A stretch of 64,000 nucleotides of DNA, taken from the NCBI RefSeq assembly GCF_000297495.1, contig NZ_ALWX01000005.1, forward strand, positions 25,684 through 89,683, in the 5' to 3' direction. The notes under the pieces were generated by a model, which did no database searches, was not told the DNA's origin, and saw only the letters and a list, made by a program, of their open reading frames with translations. The position numbers and the translations under genes were made by a program. Origin of the DNA: Janibacter hoylei PVAS-1 (GTDB taxonomy: Bacteria; Actinomycetota; Actinomycetes; Actinomycetales; Dermatophilaceae). Below, one piece after another: positions 52,402 through 63,753 of the stretch (position 1 is the first letter of the stretch; the number at the start of each line of letters is the position of its first letter).

Positions 52402-52935
52402 GTGGCCGTGCACGGGGTGTCGATCGCGGTGCCCGAGCCGTGGGGTTCCCGCCTGCAGCAGTTGCGCGAGGACGTCGGTGACCCCTTCGCCCGGGCGATC
52501 CCGCCCCACGTCACCCTGATGCCGCCGACCGAGATCTCGCCGGCCCAGCTCGAGGGCTTCACCGCCCACCTGGCGTCGGTGGCACGTCAGCACGGACCCT
52601 TCATCATGCGTCTGCGCGGTACCGGCACCTTCCGCCCCGTGAGCCCGGTCGTCTTCGTCCAGGTGGCCCAGGGCATCCCGATGTGCGAACGGCTCGAGCA
52701 GGCCGTGCGCCGGGGGCCGGTCAGCCGTGACCTGGAGTTCCCGTACCACCCCCACGTGACCGTGGCCCACGCCATCGACGACGACGGGCTCGACCGGGCC
52801 TTCGACGAGGCCTCCGACCTCGACGCGGTCTACCAGGTCGACGCCTTCCACCTGTACGAGCACGGGGCCGACGGGGTCTGGCGGCCGATGGCCGAGTTCA
52901 CCCTCAGCGGGGAGCGTCTGCAGCCCGCATCGTGA
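52402..52935 (+). CDS. 2'-5' RNA ligase/cyclic phosphodiesterase family protein
   Basis: A 177-residue 2H phosphoesterase. The two catalytic HxT motifs are in IPPHVTLMPP (about 35-44) and YHPHVTVAHA (about 115-124). Family members hydrolyse 2',3'-cyclic phosphates or join tRNA halves in vitro; the cellular role is unclear. GTG start two bases after the trpS stop, so probably one transcript. It overlaps the convergent MarR gene by 32 bases. Confidence 0.83.
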   Translation: MAVHGVSIAVPEPWGSRLQQLREDVGDPFARAIPPHVTLMPPTEISPAQLEGFTAHLASVARQHGPFIMRLRGTGTFRPVSPVVFVQVAQGIPMCERLEQAVRRGPVSRDLEFPYHPHVTVAHAIDDDGLDRAFDEASDLDAVYQVDAFHLYEHGADGVWRPMAEFTLSGERLQPAS

Positions 52936-53395
52936 GGTCCCCCGAGGGGTCGAGGCTCTCGAGCAGGGTCCCGGCGATCTCGCCGAGCGCCTGCACCTGG
53001 TCGCGGCTCAGCCGGTCGAGGATCCGCTCGCGGACATAGGTGACGTGAGCCGGGGCTGCGGCCACGATCTGCTCCCAGCCGGCGTCGGTCAGGACCGCGT
53101 CGGTGGCCCGGGCGTCGGTCCCGCTGCGCTCGCGCGCCACGAGTCCGCGCTCCTCGAGCCGGCGGACGACGTGGGAGAGGCGGGGCAGCGTCGCATTGGT
53201 CCGTCGGGCCAGCCACGACATGCGCAGCGTCCGCTCGGGCGCCTCCGAGAGCATCGCGAGCACCTGGTACTCGAAGTGCGTCAGGCCCGAGTCCTGACGC
53301 ACCTGCGTGTCGAGACGCGACGGCAGGACCTCGGCCAGGGCCACGACCTGCAGCCAGGTGCGCATCTCGTCGTCGTCGAGCCAGCGAGGTTCCAT
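52904..53395 (-). CDS. MarR family transcriptional regulator
   Basis: A 163-residue winged-helix regulator. LTHFEYQVLAMLSEAPERTL begins the DNA-binding core, with recognition helix region NATLPRLSHVVRRLEERGLV and wing ARERSGTDARATDAVLTDAG. The start could be ATG 53395 or the in-frame ATG at 53407. It is separated from the upstream glycosyltransferase gene by about 50 bases in the same direction. Ligand and targets are unknown. Confidence 0.87.
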   Translation of the reverse strand: MEPRWLDDDEMRTWLQVVALAEVLPSRLDTQVRQDSGLTHFEYQVLAMLSEAPERTLRMSWLARRTNATLPRLSHVVRRLEERGLVARERSGTDARATDAVLTDAGWEQIVAAAPAHVTYVRERILDRLSRDQVQALGEIAGTLLESLDPSGDLTMRAADAPR

Positions 53396-53447
53396 GCCCG
53401 TGATCATCCCAGACAGCCCGGCCCGCCCGGGTGGTGCGGCGCGGCGG

Positions 53448-54605
53448 TCAGGCGGCGTGCGCCGAGGCGGCGGCCTCGTAGTGGCCGACGAGCTGCTCGG
53501 TGAGGCTGCTCCACGAGCGGTCCGCCACCATCGCGGGGCCGTGGTCGCCCATGGACTCGCGCAGCGCGGGCGAGTCGACGAGCTCGGCGACCCAGCGAGC
53601 CAGATCACCGCGCACGTCGGGGGCGAAGAGGTAGCCGGAGCGACCGTGGTCGACGAGGTCGAGGGGGCCGCCCACCGCGGGTGCGACGACGGGCAGACCC
53701 GCGGCTGCGGCCTCCTGGAGGGTCTGGCCGAAGGTCTCCTTGGTGCCCGTGTGCACGAAGACGTCGAAGGTCGCGTAGGCGCGGGCGAGGTCCTCGCCGG
53801 TGCGCGGGCCGAGGAAGGCGGGGGGCAGGTTGGGGCGGCCGGGGCTCGTCGAGACCGCCTCGGCGAGCCGGGCGCCGAGCTCGTTGCGGCTCGGGCCCTC
53901 GCCGACGAGCACGAGGCGCGTCCCGGGGATCTGGGCCAGCTCGGCCAGGCGGTGCAGCTCCTTCTCCGGGGCGAGGCGCCCCACGTAGCCGAGCAGGACC
54001 TCGCCGCCCGGCGCCAGCGCCTGCTTGAGCGCGAGGGTCTCCGGGTCCTCCTTCCACGCCGGCGTGAAGAGCCGGGTGTCGACCCCACGCCCCCACAGCC
54101 CCGTGCGCGGGATGCGGTGGGCTCGCAGCTCCTCGAGCGTCGGCCGGCTCGGGGCGAGCGTCAGGTCGGCCCGCTCGTGGATCCGCCGGACCCACTCCCA
54201 CGTCAGGGACGAGGCGCCGCGACCGATGGCCCCGGGCCCGTGCTGCTTGACGTAGTTGGGCATGTCGGTCTGGTAGATCGCGACGGTCGGCAGGTCGAAG
54301 GCCGCCGCATTGTGCAGCCCCCGGGCACCGACGAGGAAGGGGGAGGCGAGGTGGACGACGTCGGGGCGGAAGTCGCGCAGCGCCCGGCGGACGGCACCCG
54401 TGGGCAGCCCCGCGCGGAAGCCGCGGACGGGGACTGCCGGGAGCGTGCGCACGACGTGCCCGGCGTACGTCGAGGGTGCCGGGCCCGGGGCGATGATCAT
54501 CGCCTTGTGGCCCTGCTCCCGCAGGTTTTCGGCCACCCGGCAGACGCTCGTGGTCACGCCGTTGAGGCTGGGCAGGAAGGACTCGGTCGCAATGGCAACT
54601 CGCAC
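53448..54605 (-). CDS. GT4 glycosyltransferase, MgtA-like mannosyltransferase
   Basis: A 385-residue GT-B enzyme. The N-terminus VRVAIATESFLPSLNGVTTS is typical of GDP-mannose-dependent alpha-mannosyltransferases of the MgtA/PimB' type. Donor-site motifs are GRGVDTRLF, LLGYVGRLAPEKELHRLAEL and HTGTKETFGQTLQEAAAAG (EX7E). A likely role is building mannosylated glycolipid or lipomannan at the membrane. The nearby GDP-mannose pyrophosphorylase gene supports this. GTG at 54605 lies six bases after CACATT. Confidence 0.85.
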   Translation of the reverse strand: MRVAIATESFLPSLNGVTTSVCRVAENLREQGHKAMIIAPGPAPSTYAGHVVRTLPAVPVRGFRAGLPTGAVRRALRDFRPDVVHLASPFLVGARGLHNAAAFDLPTVAIYQTDMPNYVKQHGPGAIGRGASSLTWEWVRRIHERADLTLAPSRPTLEELRAHRIPRTGLWGRGVDTRLFTPAWKEDPETLALKQALAPGGEVLLGYVGRLAPEKELHRLAELAQIPGTRLVLVGEGPSRNELGARLAEAVSTSPGRPNLPPAFLGPRTGEDLARAYATFDVFVHTGTKETFGQTLQEAAAAGLPVVAPAVGGPLDLVDHGRSGYLFAPDVRGDLARWVAELVDSPALRESMGDHGPAMVADRSWSSLTEQLVGHYEAAASAHAA

Positions 54606-54740
54606 GTGACCAATGTGGCGCGGCGCCGCCCTTCGCCGGTGACCGTGAGGTGGGTGTCCGGTGAGCATCAGGTGACGACTTGACCTCGCCCGTCGTGCTC
54701 GCGCTCCGCGGGGCGTGCGGCACCTCCCTTCGCCGCCGAC

Positions 54741-54746
54741 TAGCCT
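54741..54746 (+). promoter_or_regulatory. -10 box of the GT2/manC operon
   Basis: TAGCCT at 54741-54746, 43 bases before the GT2 ATG, gives a short leader with GGAAGG as possible ribosome site. Confidence 0.35.
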
Positions 54747-54789
54747 GAGAGCTGCCCGTCCACCTGCTGTCCCGGAAGGCTCCTGACCC

Positions 54790-55749
54790 ATGAAGGTGAT
54801 CGTCCAGATCCCCTGCCTCAACGAGGAGACGACCCTTCCTCTCGTGCTGGCGACCATCCCCGAGCAGATCCCCGGTGTCGACGTCATCGAGACACTCGTC
54901 ATCGACGACGGGTCGAGCGACCGCACCTCGGAGGTCGCGCGCAAGCTCGGCGTCACGCACATCATCCGGCACACCAGCCCCCGTGGGCTGGCCCGGTCCT
55001 TCCGAGACGGCGCCGACTTCGCCCTCGCCCACGGCGCCGACATCCTCGTCAACACCGACGGCGACAACCAGTACCCCCAGGAGCGCATCGGCGACCTCGT
55101 CCAGCCCATCCTGCGCGGCGAGGCCGATGTCGTCGTCGCCGACCGGCAGACGCAGACCATCGCGCACTTCTCGCCCTTCAAGCGGCGGATGCAGGCCGTC
55201 GGGTCGGCGGTGGTCAACCGGGCCGCGGACACCGACCTGCCCGACGCGGCGAGCGGCTTCCGGGCCTACTCGGCCGCGTCCCTCATGCGGCTGAACATCG
55301 TCACCGAGTTCTCCTACTGCATGGAGACGATCATCCAGGCGGGGCACAAGCGGATGTCGATCGTCTCCATCCCCGTGACCACCAACGAGAAGACGCGCGA
55401 GTCACGCCTCTTCACGAGCATCTGGCAGCACATGGCCAAGTCCGGCTCGGCGATCATGCGCTCCTTCATCATGTTCAAGCCGCACGCCTTCTTCGGCCTG
55501 CTCGGGACGGTCCTGCTGCTCCTGGGACTCATCCCCTTCGTGCGCTTCCTCGTCCTGCTCGCGATGGGTGACGGCGGCGGGCACGTCCAGTCGTTGATCT
55601 TCGGCACCGCCCTGCTCGTCGGCGCGCTCTTCTCGTACGCTCTGCTCATCATCGCCGACCTGCAGCGCACCAACCGGGTGCTCATGGAGGAGACGCTCGA
55701 GCAGCTGCGCCTCCTGCGCTTCGGCGACCAGAGGGGGGGACCTCCGTGA
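54790..55749 (+). CDS. GT2 family glycosyltransferase with two C-terminal TM helices
   Basis: A 319-residue GT-A enzyme. VIVQIPCLNEETTLPLVL starts the fold, with LVIDDGSSDRT, the DxD-like NTDGDNQYPQERI and ASGFRAYSA following. Two C-terminal TM helices (about 235-258 and 270-292) anchor it. This is the polyprenyl-phosphate glycosyltransferase layout (DPM/GtrB-like) that makes lipid-linked sugar donors. Coupling to the GDP-mannose enzyme by a four-base overlap suggests mannose as donor sugar; this is inference. Confidence 0.85.
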   Translation: MKVIVQIPCLNEETTLPLVLATIPEQIPGVDVIETLVIDDGSSDRTSEVARKLGVTHIIRHTSPRGLARSFRDGADFALAHGADILVNTDGDNQYPQERIGDLVQPILRGEADVVVADRQTQTIAHFSPFKRRMQAVGSAVVNRAADTDLPDAASGFRAYSAASLMRLNIVTEFSYCMETIIQAGHKRMSIVSIPVTTNEKTRESRLFTSIWQHMAKSGSAIMRSFIMFKPHAFFGLLGTVLLLLGLIPFVRFLVLLAMGDGGGHVQSLIFGTALLVGALFSYALLIIADLQRTNRVLMEETLEQLRLLRFGDQRGGPP

Positions 55750-56837
55750 CGACGACGCCTGATCTCGATCGCTTCTGGGCCGTGGTGCCGGCGGGAGGCG
55801 CGGGCACGCGCCTGTGGCCGGTCTCGCGGGCCTCGTCGCCGAAGTTCCTGCACGACCTGACCGGCAGCGGCCGCACCCTCATCCAGGCGACCGTCGACCG
55901 CCTGCGGGTCCTGGCGGGCGAGCGGGTGCTCGTGGTCACCGGGGCCGCGCACGCCGACGCGGTGCGCGAGCAGGTGCCCGACCTCCCGTCGGACCTGCTC
56001 ATCGCCGAGCCCTCCCCGCGGGACTCGATGGCCGCGATCGGGCTGGCCGCGGCCGTGCTCGAGCTGCGGGACCCCGAGGCGATCATCGGGTCCTTCGCGG
56101 CCGACCACGTCATCGGTGACCAGGCCGTCTTCGACCGGGCCGTGACCGAGGCCGTCGGCGTCGCCCAGCGCGACGACCGGCTCGTGACCATCGGCATCGA
56201 GCCGACCTTCCCCTCGACCGGCTTCGGGTACATCCAGATGGGTCCGCGGCTGCGGGCCCACCCGAGCGCGGCGCGGGTGCGTCAGTTCGTCGAGAAGCCT
56301 GACGCCCGCCGGGCCGCGTCGTACCTGGCCACCGGCGAGTTCCGGTGGAATGCCGGCATGTTCGTCGTGCGGGCCACGACACTGCTGGACCTGCTGGGCC
56401 GCTGGCACCCCGAGCTGGCCGACGGGCTGCGCGAGATCGCGGCCGACCCCACGCTGCTCGAGGAGCGCTGGGAGGGCCTGGAAAAGATCGCCATCGACCA
56501 CGCCGTGGCCGAGCCCGCCGCCGACGAGGGCCTCGTGGCCGTCGTGCCCGGCGACTTCGACTGGGACGACGTCGGCGACTTCAAGTCGTTGACCGGGCTG
56601 CTGCCGCAGGGGGAGGGCGCGATGACCGTCGTCGGCGACCCCGCGCAGGTGCAGGCCGTCGACTCCGGCGGCCTGGTGGTCTCCGAGTCGGGACGCATGG
56701 TCGCCGTCGTCGGCCTCGAGGACGTCGTCATCGTCGAGACCGACGACGCCCTGCTCGTCGCCAGCCGCGAGCGCGCCCAGGACGTCAAGCTCGTCGTCGA
56801 GGCCCTCAAGGCCGCCGGGCGCACCGACCTCGTCTGA
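55746..56837 (+). CDS. manC: Mannose-1-phosphate guanylyltransferase
   Basis: A 363-residue nucleotidyltransferase. The pyrophosphorylase signature VVPAGGAGTRLWPVSRASSP is at about 13-32, followed by SFAADHVI, RQFVEKPDA, FRWNAGMFVV and GDFDWDDVGDFKSL. It forms GDP-mannose for mannosyltransferases. It lacks the C-terminal isomerase domain of type II enzymes. GTG overlaps the GT2 stop. Confidence 0.9.
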   Translation: MTTTPDLDRFWAVVPAGGAGTRLWPVSRASSPKFLHDLTGSGRTLIQATVDRLRVLAGERVLVVTGAAHADAVREQVPDLPSDLLIAEPSPRDSMAAIGLAAAVLELRDPEAIIGSFAADHVIGDQAVFDRAVTEAVGVAQRDDRLVTIGIEPTFPSTGFGYIQMGPRLRAHPSAARVRQFVEKPDARRAASYLATGEFRWNAGMFVVRATTLLDLLGRWHPELADGLREIAADPTLLEERWEGLEKIAIDHAVAEPAADEGLVAVVPGDFDWDDVGDFKSLTGLLPQGEGAMTVVGDPAQVQAVDSGGLVVSESGRMVAVVGLEDVVIVETDDALLVASRERAQDVKLVVEALKAAGRTDLV

Positions 56838-56904
56838 GGCACGCGCGCTCACGACGTGGCGCCTGCACCGCTGCCGACCGCGGCGTCGGTAGAGTCACCA
56901 CGCC

Positions 56905-58101
56905 ATGACTGCTCCTCTCGCCCCGACGCTCCTGCGCGTCATCGACGGACTCGTGCCCGAGCTCGTCGCCTTCCGGCGGGACCTGCACGCCCACCCCGAG
57001 CTCTCCTTCCAGGAGCACCGCACGACCGCCCGGCTCCGGGAGCGTCTCGAGGCAGCGGGTCTGGAGCCACGGTCGGTGAGCGAGACCGGGCTCGTCGTCG
57101 ACCTCGGGGCGAGCGAGCCCCGGCGTCGGGTCGCCCTGCGCGGCGACATCGACGCGCTGCCGGTGCGCGAGCGCACCGGCCTCGACTGGAGCTCCACCGT
57201 CGACGGTGCCTGCCACGCGTGCGGTCACGACGTCCACGCCACTGCGCTGCTCGGGGCGGGCCTGGCCCTCGCCGAGGTCGCCGACGAGCTGGCCGCCCGC
57301 CACGTCGCCGTCCGCCTGCTCTTCCAGCCCGCCGAGGAGCAGATGCCCGGTGGAGCGCTCAAGTTCGTCAGGGAGGGGGTCATGCAGGGGGTCGACACCG
57401 TCTACGCGGTGCACTGCGACCCCTCGCTCGACGTGGGCGAGATCGGTCTGCGCGAGGGGCCGCTCACCGCGGCGGCCGACCAGGTGACGGTGACCCTGCG
57501 CGGGCGCGGCGGCCACACCTCGCGGCCCTTCCTCACCGAGGACCTCACCTACGCGCTCGCCAAGGTCGTCACCGACGTCCCGGCCGTGCTCAGCCGCCGG
57601 GTCGACCCACGGTCGGGGCTCGTCGTCGTCTGGGGCCGGGTGTCCGCCGGCGAGGCGATCAACGTCATCCCGTCGACGGGGGTCGCCCAGGGCACCCTGC
57701 GGATGCTCGACATCGAGCTGTGGGAAAAGATCGGCCCGCTCCTGCACGAGGTGGTCGACGACGTCGTGCGCCCCTACGGCGTCGACGCGGCGATCGAGCA
57801 CATCCGGGGCGTGCCCCCCGTCGTCAACGACACCGGCGCGGTGGCGGCGCTCGGCCGCGCGACGATGGCGGCCGGCATGCGGCCGGTCCCCACCCCGCAC
57901 AGCCTCGGGGGAGAGGACTTCGCGTGGATGCTCCACGAGGCCGAGGGCGCCATGGCCCGCCTCGGCACGCGCACCCACGGCGGTCGTACCTTCGACCTGC
58001 ACCAGGGTGATCTCGTCGTCGACGAGGGCGCGGTCCGCAACGGCGCCACCCTGCTCACCCTCGCTGCGGCGGGGGAGTGGACGCGCGTCGAGCGCGACTG
58101 A
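56905..58101 (+). CDS. M20 family amidohydrolase
   Basis: A 398-residue metal-dependent amidohydrolase of the IAA-amino acid hydrolase/carboxypeptidase group. Motifs are RRDLHAHPELSFQEHRTT, LRGDIDALPV, HACGHDVHATALLG (metal His, Asp), FQPAEEQMPGGA (Glu pair) and LGGEDFAWMLH. The dimerisation domain lies between about 187 and 300. Substrate not known. TAGAGT lies nine bases before the ATG. Confidence 0.87.
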   Translation: MTAPLAPTLLRVIDGLVPELVAFRRDLHAHPELSFQEHRTTARLRERLEAAGLEPRSVSETGLVVDLGASEPRRRVALRGDIDALPVRERTGLDWSSTVDGACHACGHDVHATALLGAGLALAEVADELAARHVAVRLLFQPAEEQMPGGALKFVREGVMQGVDTVYAVHCDPSLDVGEIGLREGPLTAAADQVTVTLRGRGGHTSRPFLTEDLTYALAKVVTDVPAVLSRRVDPRSGLVVVWGRVSAGEAINVIPSTGVAQGTLRMLDIELWEKIGPLLHEVVDDVVRPYGVDAAIEHIRGVPPVVNDTGAVAALGRATMAAGMRPVPTPHSLGGEDFAWMLHEAEGAMARLGTRTHGGRTFDLHQGDLVVDEGAVRNGATLLTLAAAGEWTRVERD

Positions 58102-58278
58102 TCGACCGAGGGTTCTCCCCGCGTCCTCGGCGACGTCGTGGCGGTCTGGTCGCGGTCTCATAACAGTTGGTCCCACGGGCCACACGGGCCTGCACCACAG
58201 CGCCTACCGGGACGTAGCATCCCTCAGATGGTAGGCGCCGACGTCTGCCGAGTACCCCTGCTCGAGAAGGAGAGCGCC

Positions 58279-59309
58279 TTGCGTCACACCGTGAAGGCCG
58301 CATCGATCATGTCCGTGGCCGCGCTGGCCCTGACCGCATGTGGCGGCAGCGATTCTGGCGGCGACGCCACCTCCGGGGAGGGCTCCGACGTCAAGGCCTG
58401 CCTCGCGTACGACGTGGGTGGCCGCGGCGACCAGTCGTTCAACGACTCGGCGGCCAAGGGCCTGGACCAGGCCAAGGAGGAGCTCGGCGTCGAGGTCGAG
58501 GAGGTCGAGGCCAGCCAGGGCGAGAACGACGCGGCCCGCGAGGACCGCCTCAACCAGCTCGTCGACGCCGGCTGCACCAACATCATCGGTGTCGGCTACA
58601 TCTACGCCAAGGCGATCGGCGGCGCGGCCAAGGACAACCCGGACGTCTCCTTCGCGATCATCGACGACGCCTCGGCCGACTCCGAGGGCGATAACGTCGC
58701 CCAGCTCGTCTTCGCCGAGCACGAGGCTCCTTCCTCGTCGGCGCGGCCGCGGCGCTGAAGTCCAAGAGCGGCAAGGTCGGCTTCATCGGTGGCACCGACG
58801 TGCCCCTGATCAACAAGTTCGAGGCGGGCTTCAAGGCCGGCGCCCAGGCCGTCGACCCCAAGATCGACATCCAGACCAAGTACCTGGCCGAGGACGGCTC
58901 GGGCTTCGCCGACCCGGCGAAGGGCAAGACCGCCGCCGAGGGCATGTACGACAAGGGCGCCGACGTCATCTACCACGCGGCCGGCGGCTCCGGCTCGGGT
59001 CTCTTCGAGGCGGCCAAGGCCAACAAGAAGATGGCCATCGGCGTCGACTCCGACCAGGCCAAGACCGCGGAGAAGGACGTCCAAGACGTCATCATCACCT
59101 CGATGGTCAAGAACGTGAACGTCGCGGTCTTCGACTACATCAAGGCCTCGACCGAGGGTGAGCCGCTCTCCGGCCTCCAGGAGTTCGACCTCAAGGACGG
59201 CGGTGTCTCGTATGCCACCACCGGCGGCAAGATCGACGACATCACCAAGGACCTCGACGACTACAAGCAGCAGATCGTCGACGGGAAGATCACCGTCCCG
59301 TCCAAGTGA
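58279..59309 (+). CDS. BMP family nucleoside-binding lipoprotein, frameshifted
   Basis: About 344 residues after repair. The TTG start at 58279 follows AAGGAG, and a signal peptide with lipobox AALALTACG comes next. The PnrA/BmpA substrate-binding fold shows GGRGDQSFNDSAAKGLDQA, ASQGENDAAREDRL, KVGFIGGTDVPLINKFEAGF and DVIYHAAGGSGSGLFEAA. Near 58725-58730 one base is missing (GAGGCTCC for GAGGCCTCC), the opposite sign to most breaks here. It binds nucleosides outside the membrane for the ABC transporter genes that follow. A TAGCAT -10 box lies about 60 bases upstream. Confidence 0.88.
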
Positions 59310-59425
59310 CGCCGACCGGCACCCCGGGGCCCGTTCGCACGCACTGCGTGTGACCGGGCCCCGGCCCGTCCGGAGCGCTACCCTTCGCCTGCGGCACGAT
59401 CCCGCGGACGTCCCACGGAGGCACC

Positions 59426-60975
<1,550 letters not shown>

Positions 60976-60979
<4 letters not shown>

Positions 60980-62079
60980 AGCTCAGCCTCCGTCGCCTCC
61001 TGCTGACGTTGGCCGCACCCGTGCTCGCCATCCTCGTCGCCTTCGTCGTGACCTCGCTCGTCCTCGTGCTCGTCGGTGACCCCGTCGGCAAGGTGTGGTC
61101 GACGCTCCTGTCCGAGCCGCGCCCGCGCACGATGGTCAACATCATCAACAGCGGGATCACGTACTACATCGCGGCCGTCGCCGTCGCCGTCGGCTTCAAG
61201 ATGAAGCTCTTCAACATCGGCGTCGACGGTCAGTACCGGATCGCCGCCTTCGCCGCAGCGCTCATCGCCGGTCAGGGCTGGCTGCCCGGGGTGCTCAACA
61301 TCGTGCTCGCGATGCTCGTCGCGATGCTCGTCGGTGGCTTCTGGGCAGGCATCGCCGGCTGGCTCAAGGTCCGCCGCGGAGTCTCCGAGGTCATCTCGAC
61401 GATCATGCTCAACACGATCTCCGCCGGACTCGTCGGCTGGGGGCTGCGGACCTGGGGCCAGCGCGCCGAGGGGAGCAACACCCGCAACACGCAGGAGATC
61501 CCCGAGTCGAGCCAGCTCGAGGGCTTCGCGGTCTTCGCCGACGCACCCAACCGGGTCTACACGCTGCTCGTGCTCGCGATCGCGATCGGCATCGCCTACT
61601 GGTTCGTCATCAACCGCACCCGGTTCGGCTTCGACGTGCGCGCCACGGGTGAGTCCGAGTCGGCCGCCGTCGCGAGCGGTGTCAAGGTGCCGCGCATGGT
61701 GCTCATCGCGATGATCGCCTCCGGCGCCGTCGCCGGCCTCATCAGCATGCCGGCCTTCTTCGGGGCCGACCACAGCTACGGGCTGAACTTCCAGGAGGGC
61801 GTCGGCTTCATCGGCATCGGCATCGCCCTGCTGGGTCGCAACCACCCGGTCGGCATCGCCTTCGCCGCGCTCCTGTGGTCGTGGCTGGAAAAGGCGAGCG
61901 ACGGCCTTCAGCTGCAGGCCGGCGTCTCCCCGGCGCTCGTCTACATCATCCAGGGCGTCATCCTGCTGGCCGTCGTCATCGCCTACGAGGTCGTCGCCCG
62001 ATTCGAGCGGCGCCTCGAGCAGAAGCAGGTCACCCGCCAGCTCGATGCCGGCGTCACCACGGAAGGAGCCACGGCATGA
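60976..62079 (+). CDS. Nucleoside ABC transporter permease (first)
   Basis: A 367-residue BPD-type inner membrane permease of the branched-chain amino acid/nucleoside family, with about eight to ten TM helices. FKMKLFNIGVDGQYRIAAF and GVSEVISTIMLNTISAGLVG are the conserved family segments. It is translationally coupled to the ATPase before it and the second permease after it by ATGA overlaps. Confidence 0.9.
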
Positions 62080-63338
62080 GCCTGAGTGTCGGCACCGAGA
62101 CCCAGATCGCTCCGTCCACGCCTGCCCGCCGCATCCCCTTCTGGGCCTGGCCGCTCGCCCTCGCCGGCGTGCTCGTCGCGCTCTCCGCGATCCGTCTGGT
62201 CACGGGGATCAGCGACATCTCCTCCTCCGGCACCCTCGGTGCCACCCTGGCGCTCGCCATGCCCCTCGCCCTCGCGGGTCTCGGTGGCCTGTGGTCCGAG
62301 CGGGCCGGGGTCATCAACATCGGCCTCGAGGGCATGATGATCCTCGGTACGTGGGGGGCCGCCTTCGGCGCGATCCACGGCGGCCCGTGGATGGGCATCG
62401 TCGGTGCCATGGTCTGCGGCGCGGTCGGCGGGCTCGTCCACGCCCTGGCGACCGTGACCTTCGGTGTCGACCACATCGTCTCCGGTGTCGCGCTCAACAT
62501 CGTCGCCTTGGGCGTCGCGAGCTACCTCGCCGCCCGCTTCTTCGGCGAGCTCGAGGGCGGCAGCGACGTGCAGTCGCCGCCACTCCCTTCGCTCCCGCGG
62601 GTGGGCATCCCCGGCATCTCCGACCCGCTGAAGTCCGTCGAGGACAAGGGGTGGTTCTTCGTCTCCGAGCTCGCCGCGCTGCTGCGCGCCGCCACGACCA
62701 ACCTGTCGATCCTCACCATCATCGCCCTGCTGCTCATCGTGGGCACGTGGTGGCTGCTGTGGCGCACCCCCTTCGGCCTGCGGGTCCGCTCGTGCGGTGA
62801 GTCGCCGGTCGCCGCCGAGACCCTCGGCGTCAACGTCTACCTCTACAAGTACGTCGCGGTGACGGCCTCCGGCGCACTCGCCGGTCTCGGCGGCGGCTTC
62901 CTCGCCATGGTCGCGTCCAACGCCTACCGCGAGAGCCAGACCGACGGCCGCGGCTACATCGGTCTCGCGGCGATGATCTTCGGCAACTGGCGCCCCGGCG
63001 GGGTGCTCATGGGCTCCGGGCTCTTCGGCTTCATGGACGCCCTGCAGCTGCGCGGTGGCGGCGACGCGATCCACGCGCTGCTCCTGCTCATCGCGGTGCT
63101 GCTCGTCGGTCTCGGCCTGTGGCAGGTGCTGCGCCGCCAGCGCTACGTCCAGGGCACCATCGCCGTCGCCATCGGTGTCGCCGTCGGCGTGATCTTCGTG
63201 ATCACCGAGACCGTCCCCGGCGACGTCACCCGGTTTGCGCCGCACCTGACGACCCTGCTCGTCCTCGCCTTCGCCAGCCAACGCCTGCGGATGCCGGCGG
63301 CCAACGGCAAGATCTACCGCCGCGGCGAGGGCCACTGA
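62076..63338 (+). CDS. Nucleoside ABC transporter permease (second)
   Basis: A 420-residue permease. LWSERAGVINIGLEGMMILG and HIVSGVALNIVALGVASYLA are typical, and RVRSCGESPVAAETLGVNVY is the cytoplasmic coupling loop that contacts the ATPase. It pairs with the first permease to form a heterodimeric channel. Cytidine deaminase starts one base after the stop. Confidence 0.9.
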   Translation: MSLSVGTETQIAPSTPARRIPFWAWPLALAGVLVALSAIRLVTGISDISSSGTLGATLALAMPLALAGLGGLWSERAGVINIGLEGMMILGTWGAAFGAIHGGPWMGIVGAMVCGAVGGLVHALATVTFGVDHIVSGVALNIVALGVASYLAARFFGELEGGSDVQSPPLPSLPRVGIPGISDPLKSVEDKGWFFVSELAALLRAATTNLSILTIIALLLIVGTWWLLWRTPFGLRVRSCGESPVAAETLGVNVYLYKYVAVTASGALAGLGGGFLAMVASNAYRESQTDGRGYIGLAAMIFGNWRPGGVLMGSGLFGFMDALQLRGGGDAIHALLLLIAVLLVGLGLWQVLRRQRYVQGTIAVAIGVAVGVIFVITETVPGDVTRFAPHLTTLLVLAFASQRLRMPAANGKIYRRGEGH

Positions 63339-63339
63339 G

Positions 63340-63753
63340 GTGTCTGCCGCACTGAGCGACGCGGACTGGGAGCGGCTGCGGGTCACCGCGGTCGAGGCGA
63401 TGGAGCGGGCCTACGCGCCCTACTCCAGCTTCCCGGTCGGCGTCGCCGGCCTCGCCGACGACGGCCGGCTGCTCAGCGGCTGCAATGTCGAAAACGCGTC
63501 GTACGCCGTCGGCCTGTGCGCCGAGTGCGGGCTCGTCAGCGACCTCGTCCGCACGGGTGGCGGCCTCCTCGTCGCCGTGTGGTGCGTCGACGCCCACGGC
63601 GACACCCTCATGCCCTGCGGCCGGTGCCGCCAGCTGCTGTGGGAGCACGGCGGCCCGCAGTGCCGTATCCAGACACCGGAGGGGGAGCGCTCGCTCGCCG
63701 AGATCCTCCCGCAGGCCTTCGGAGCCCACGACCTGGCGAAGGGAGCACCGTGA
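63340..63753 (+). CDS. cdd: Cytidine deaminase
   Basis: A 137-residue tetrameric-type cytidine deaminase. YSSFPVGVAGL, GCNVENASY, LCAECGLVSD (zinc Cys and catalytic Glu) and MPCGRCRQLLWE (two zinc Cys) are all present. It converts imported cytidine and deoxycytidine to uridines. GTG start at 63340 directly after the permease; the stop overlaps the deoA GTG. Confidence 0.93.
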   Translation: MSAALSDADWERLRVTAVEAMERAYAPYSSFPVGVAGLADDGRLLSGCNVENASYAVGLCAECGLVSDLVRTGGGLLVAVWCVDAHGDTLMPCGRCRQLLWEHGGPQCRIQTPEGERSLAEILPQAFGAHDLAKGAP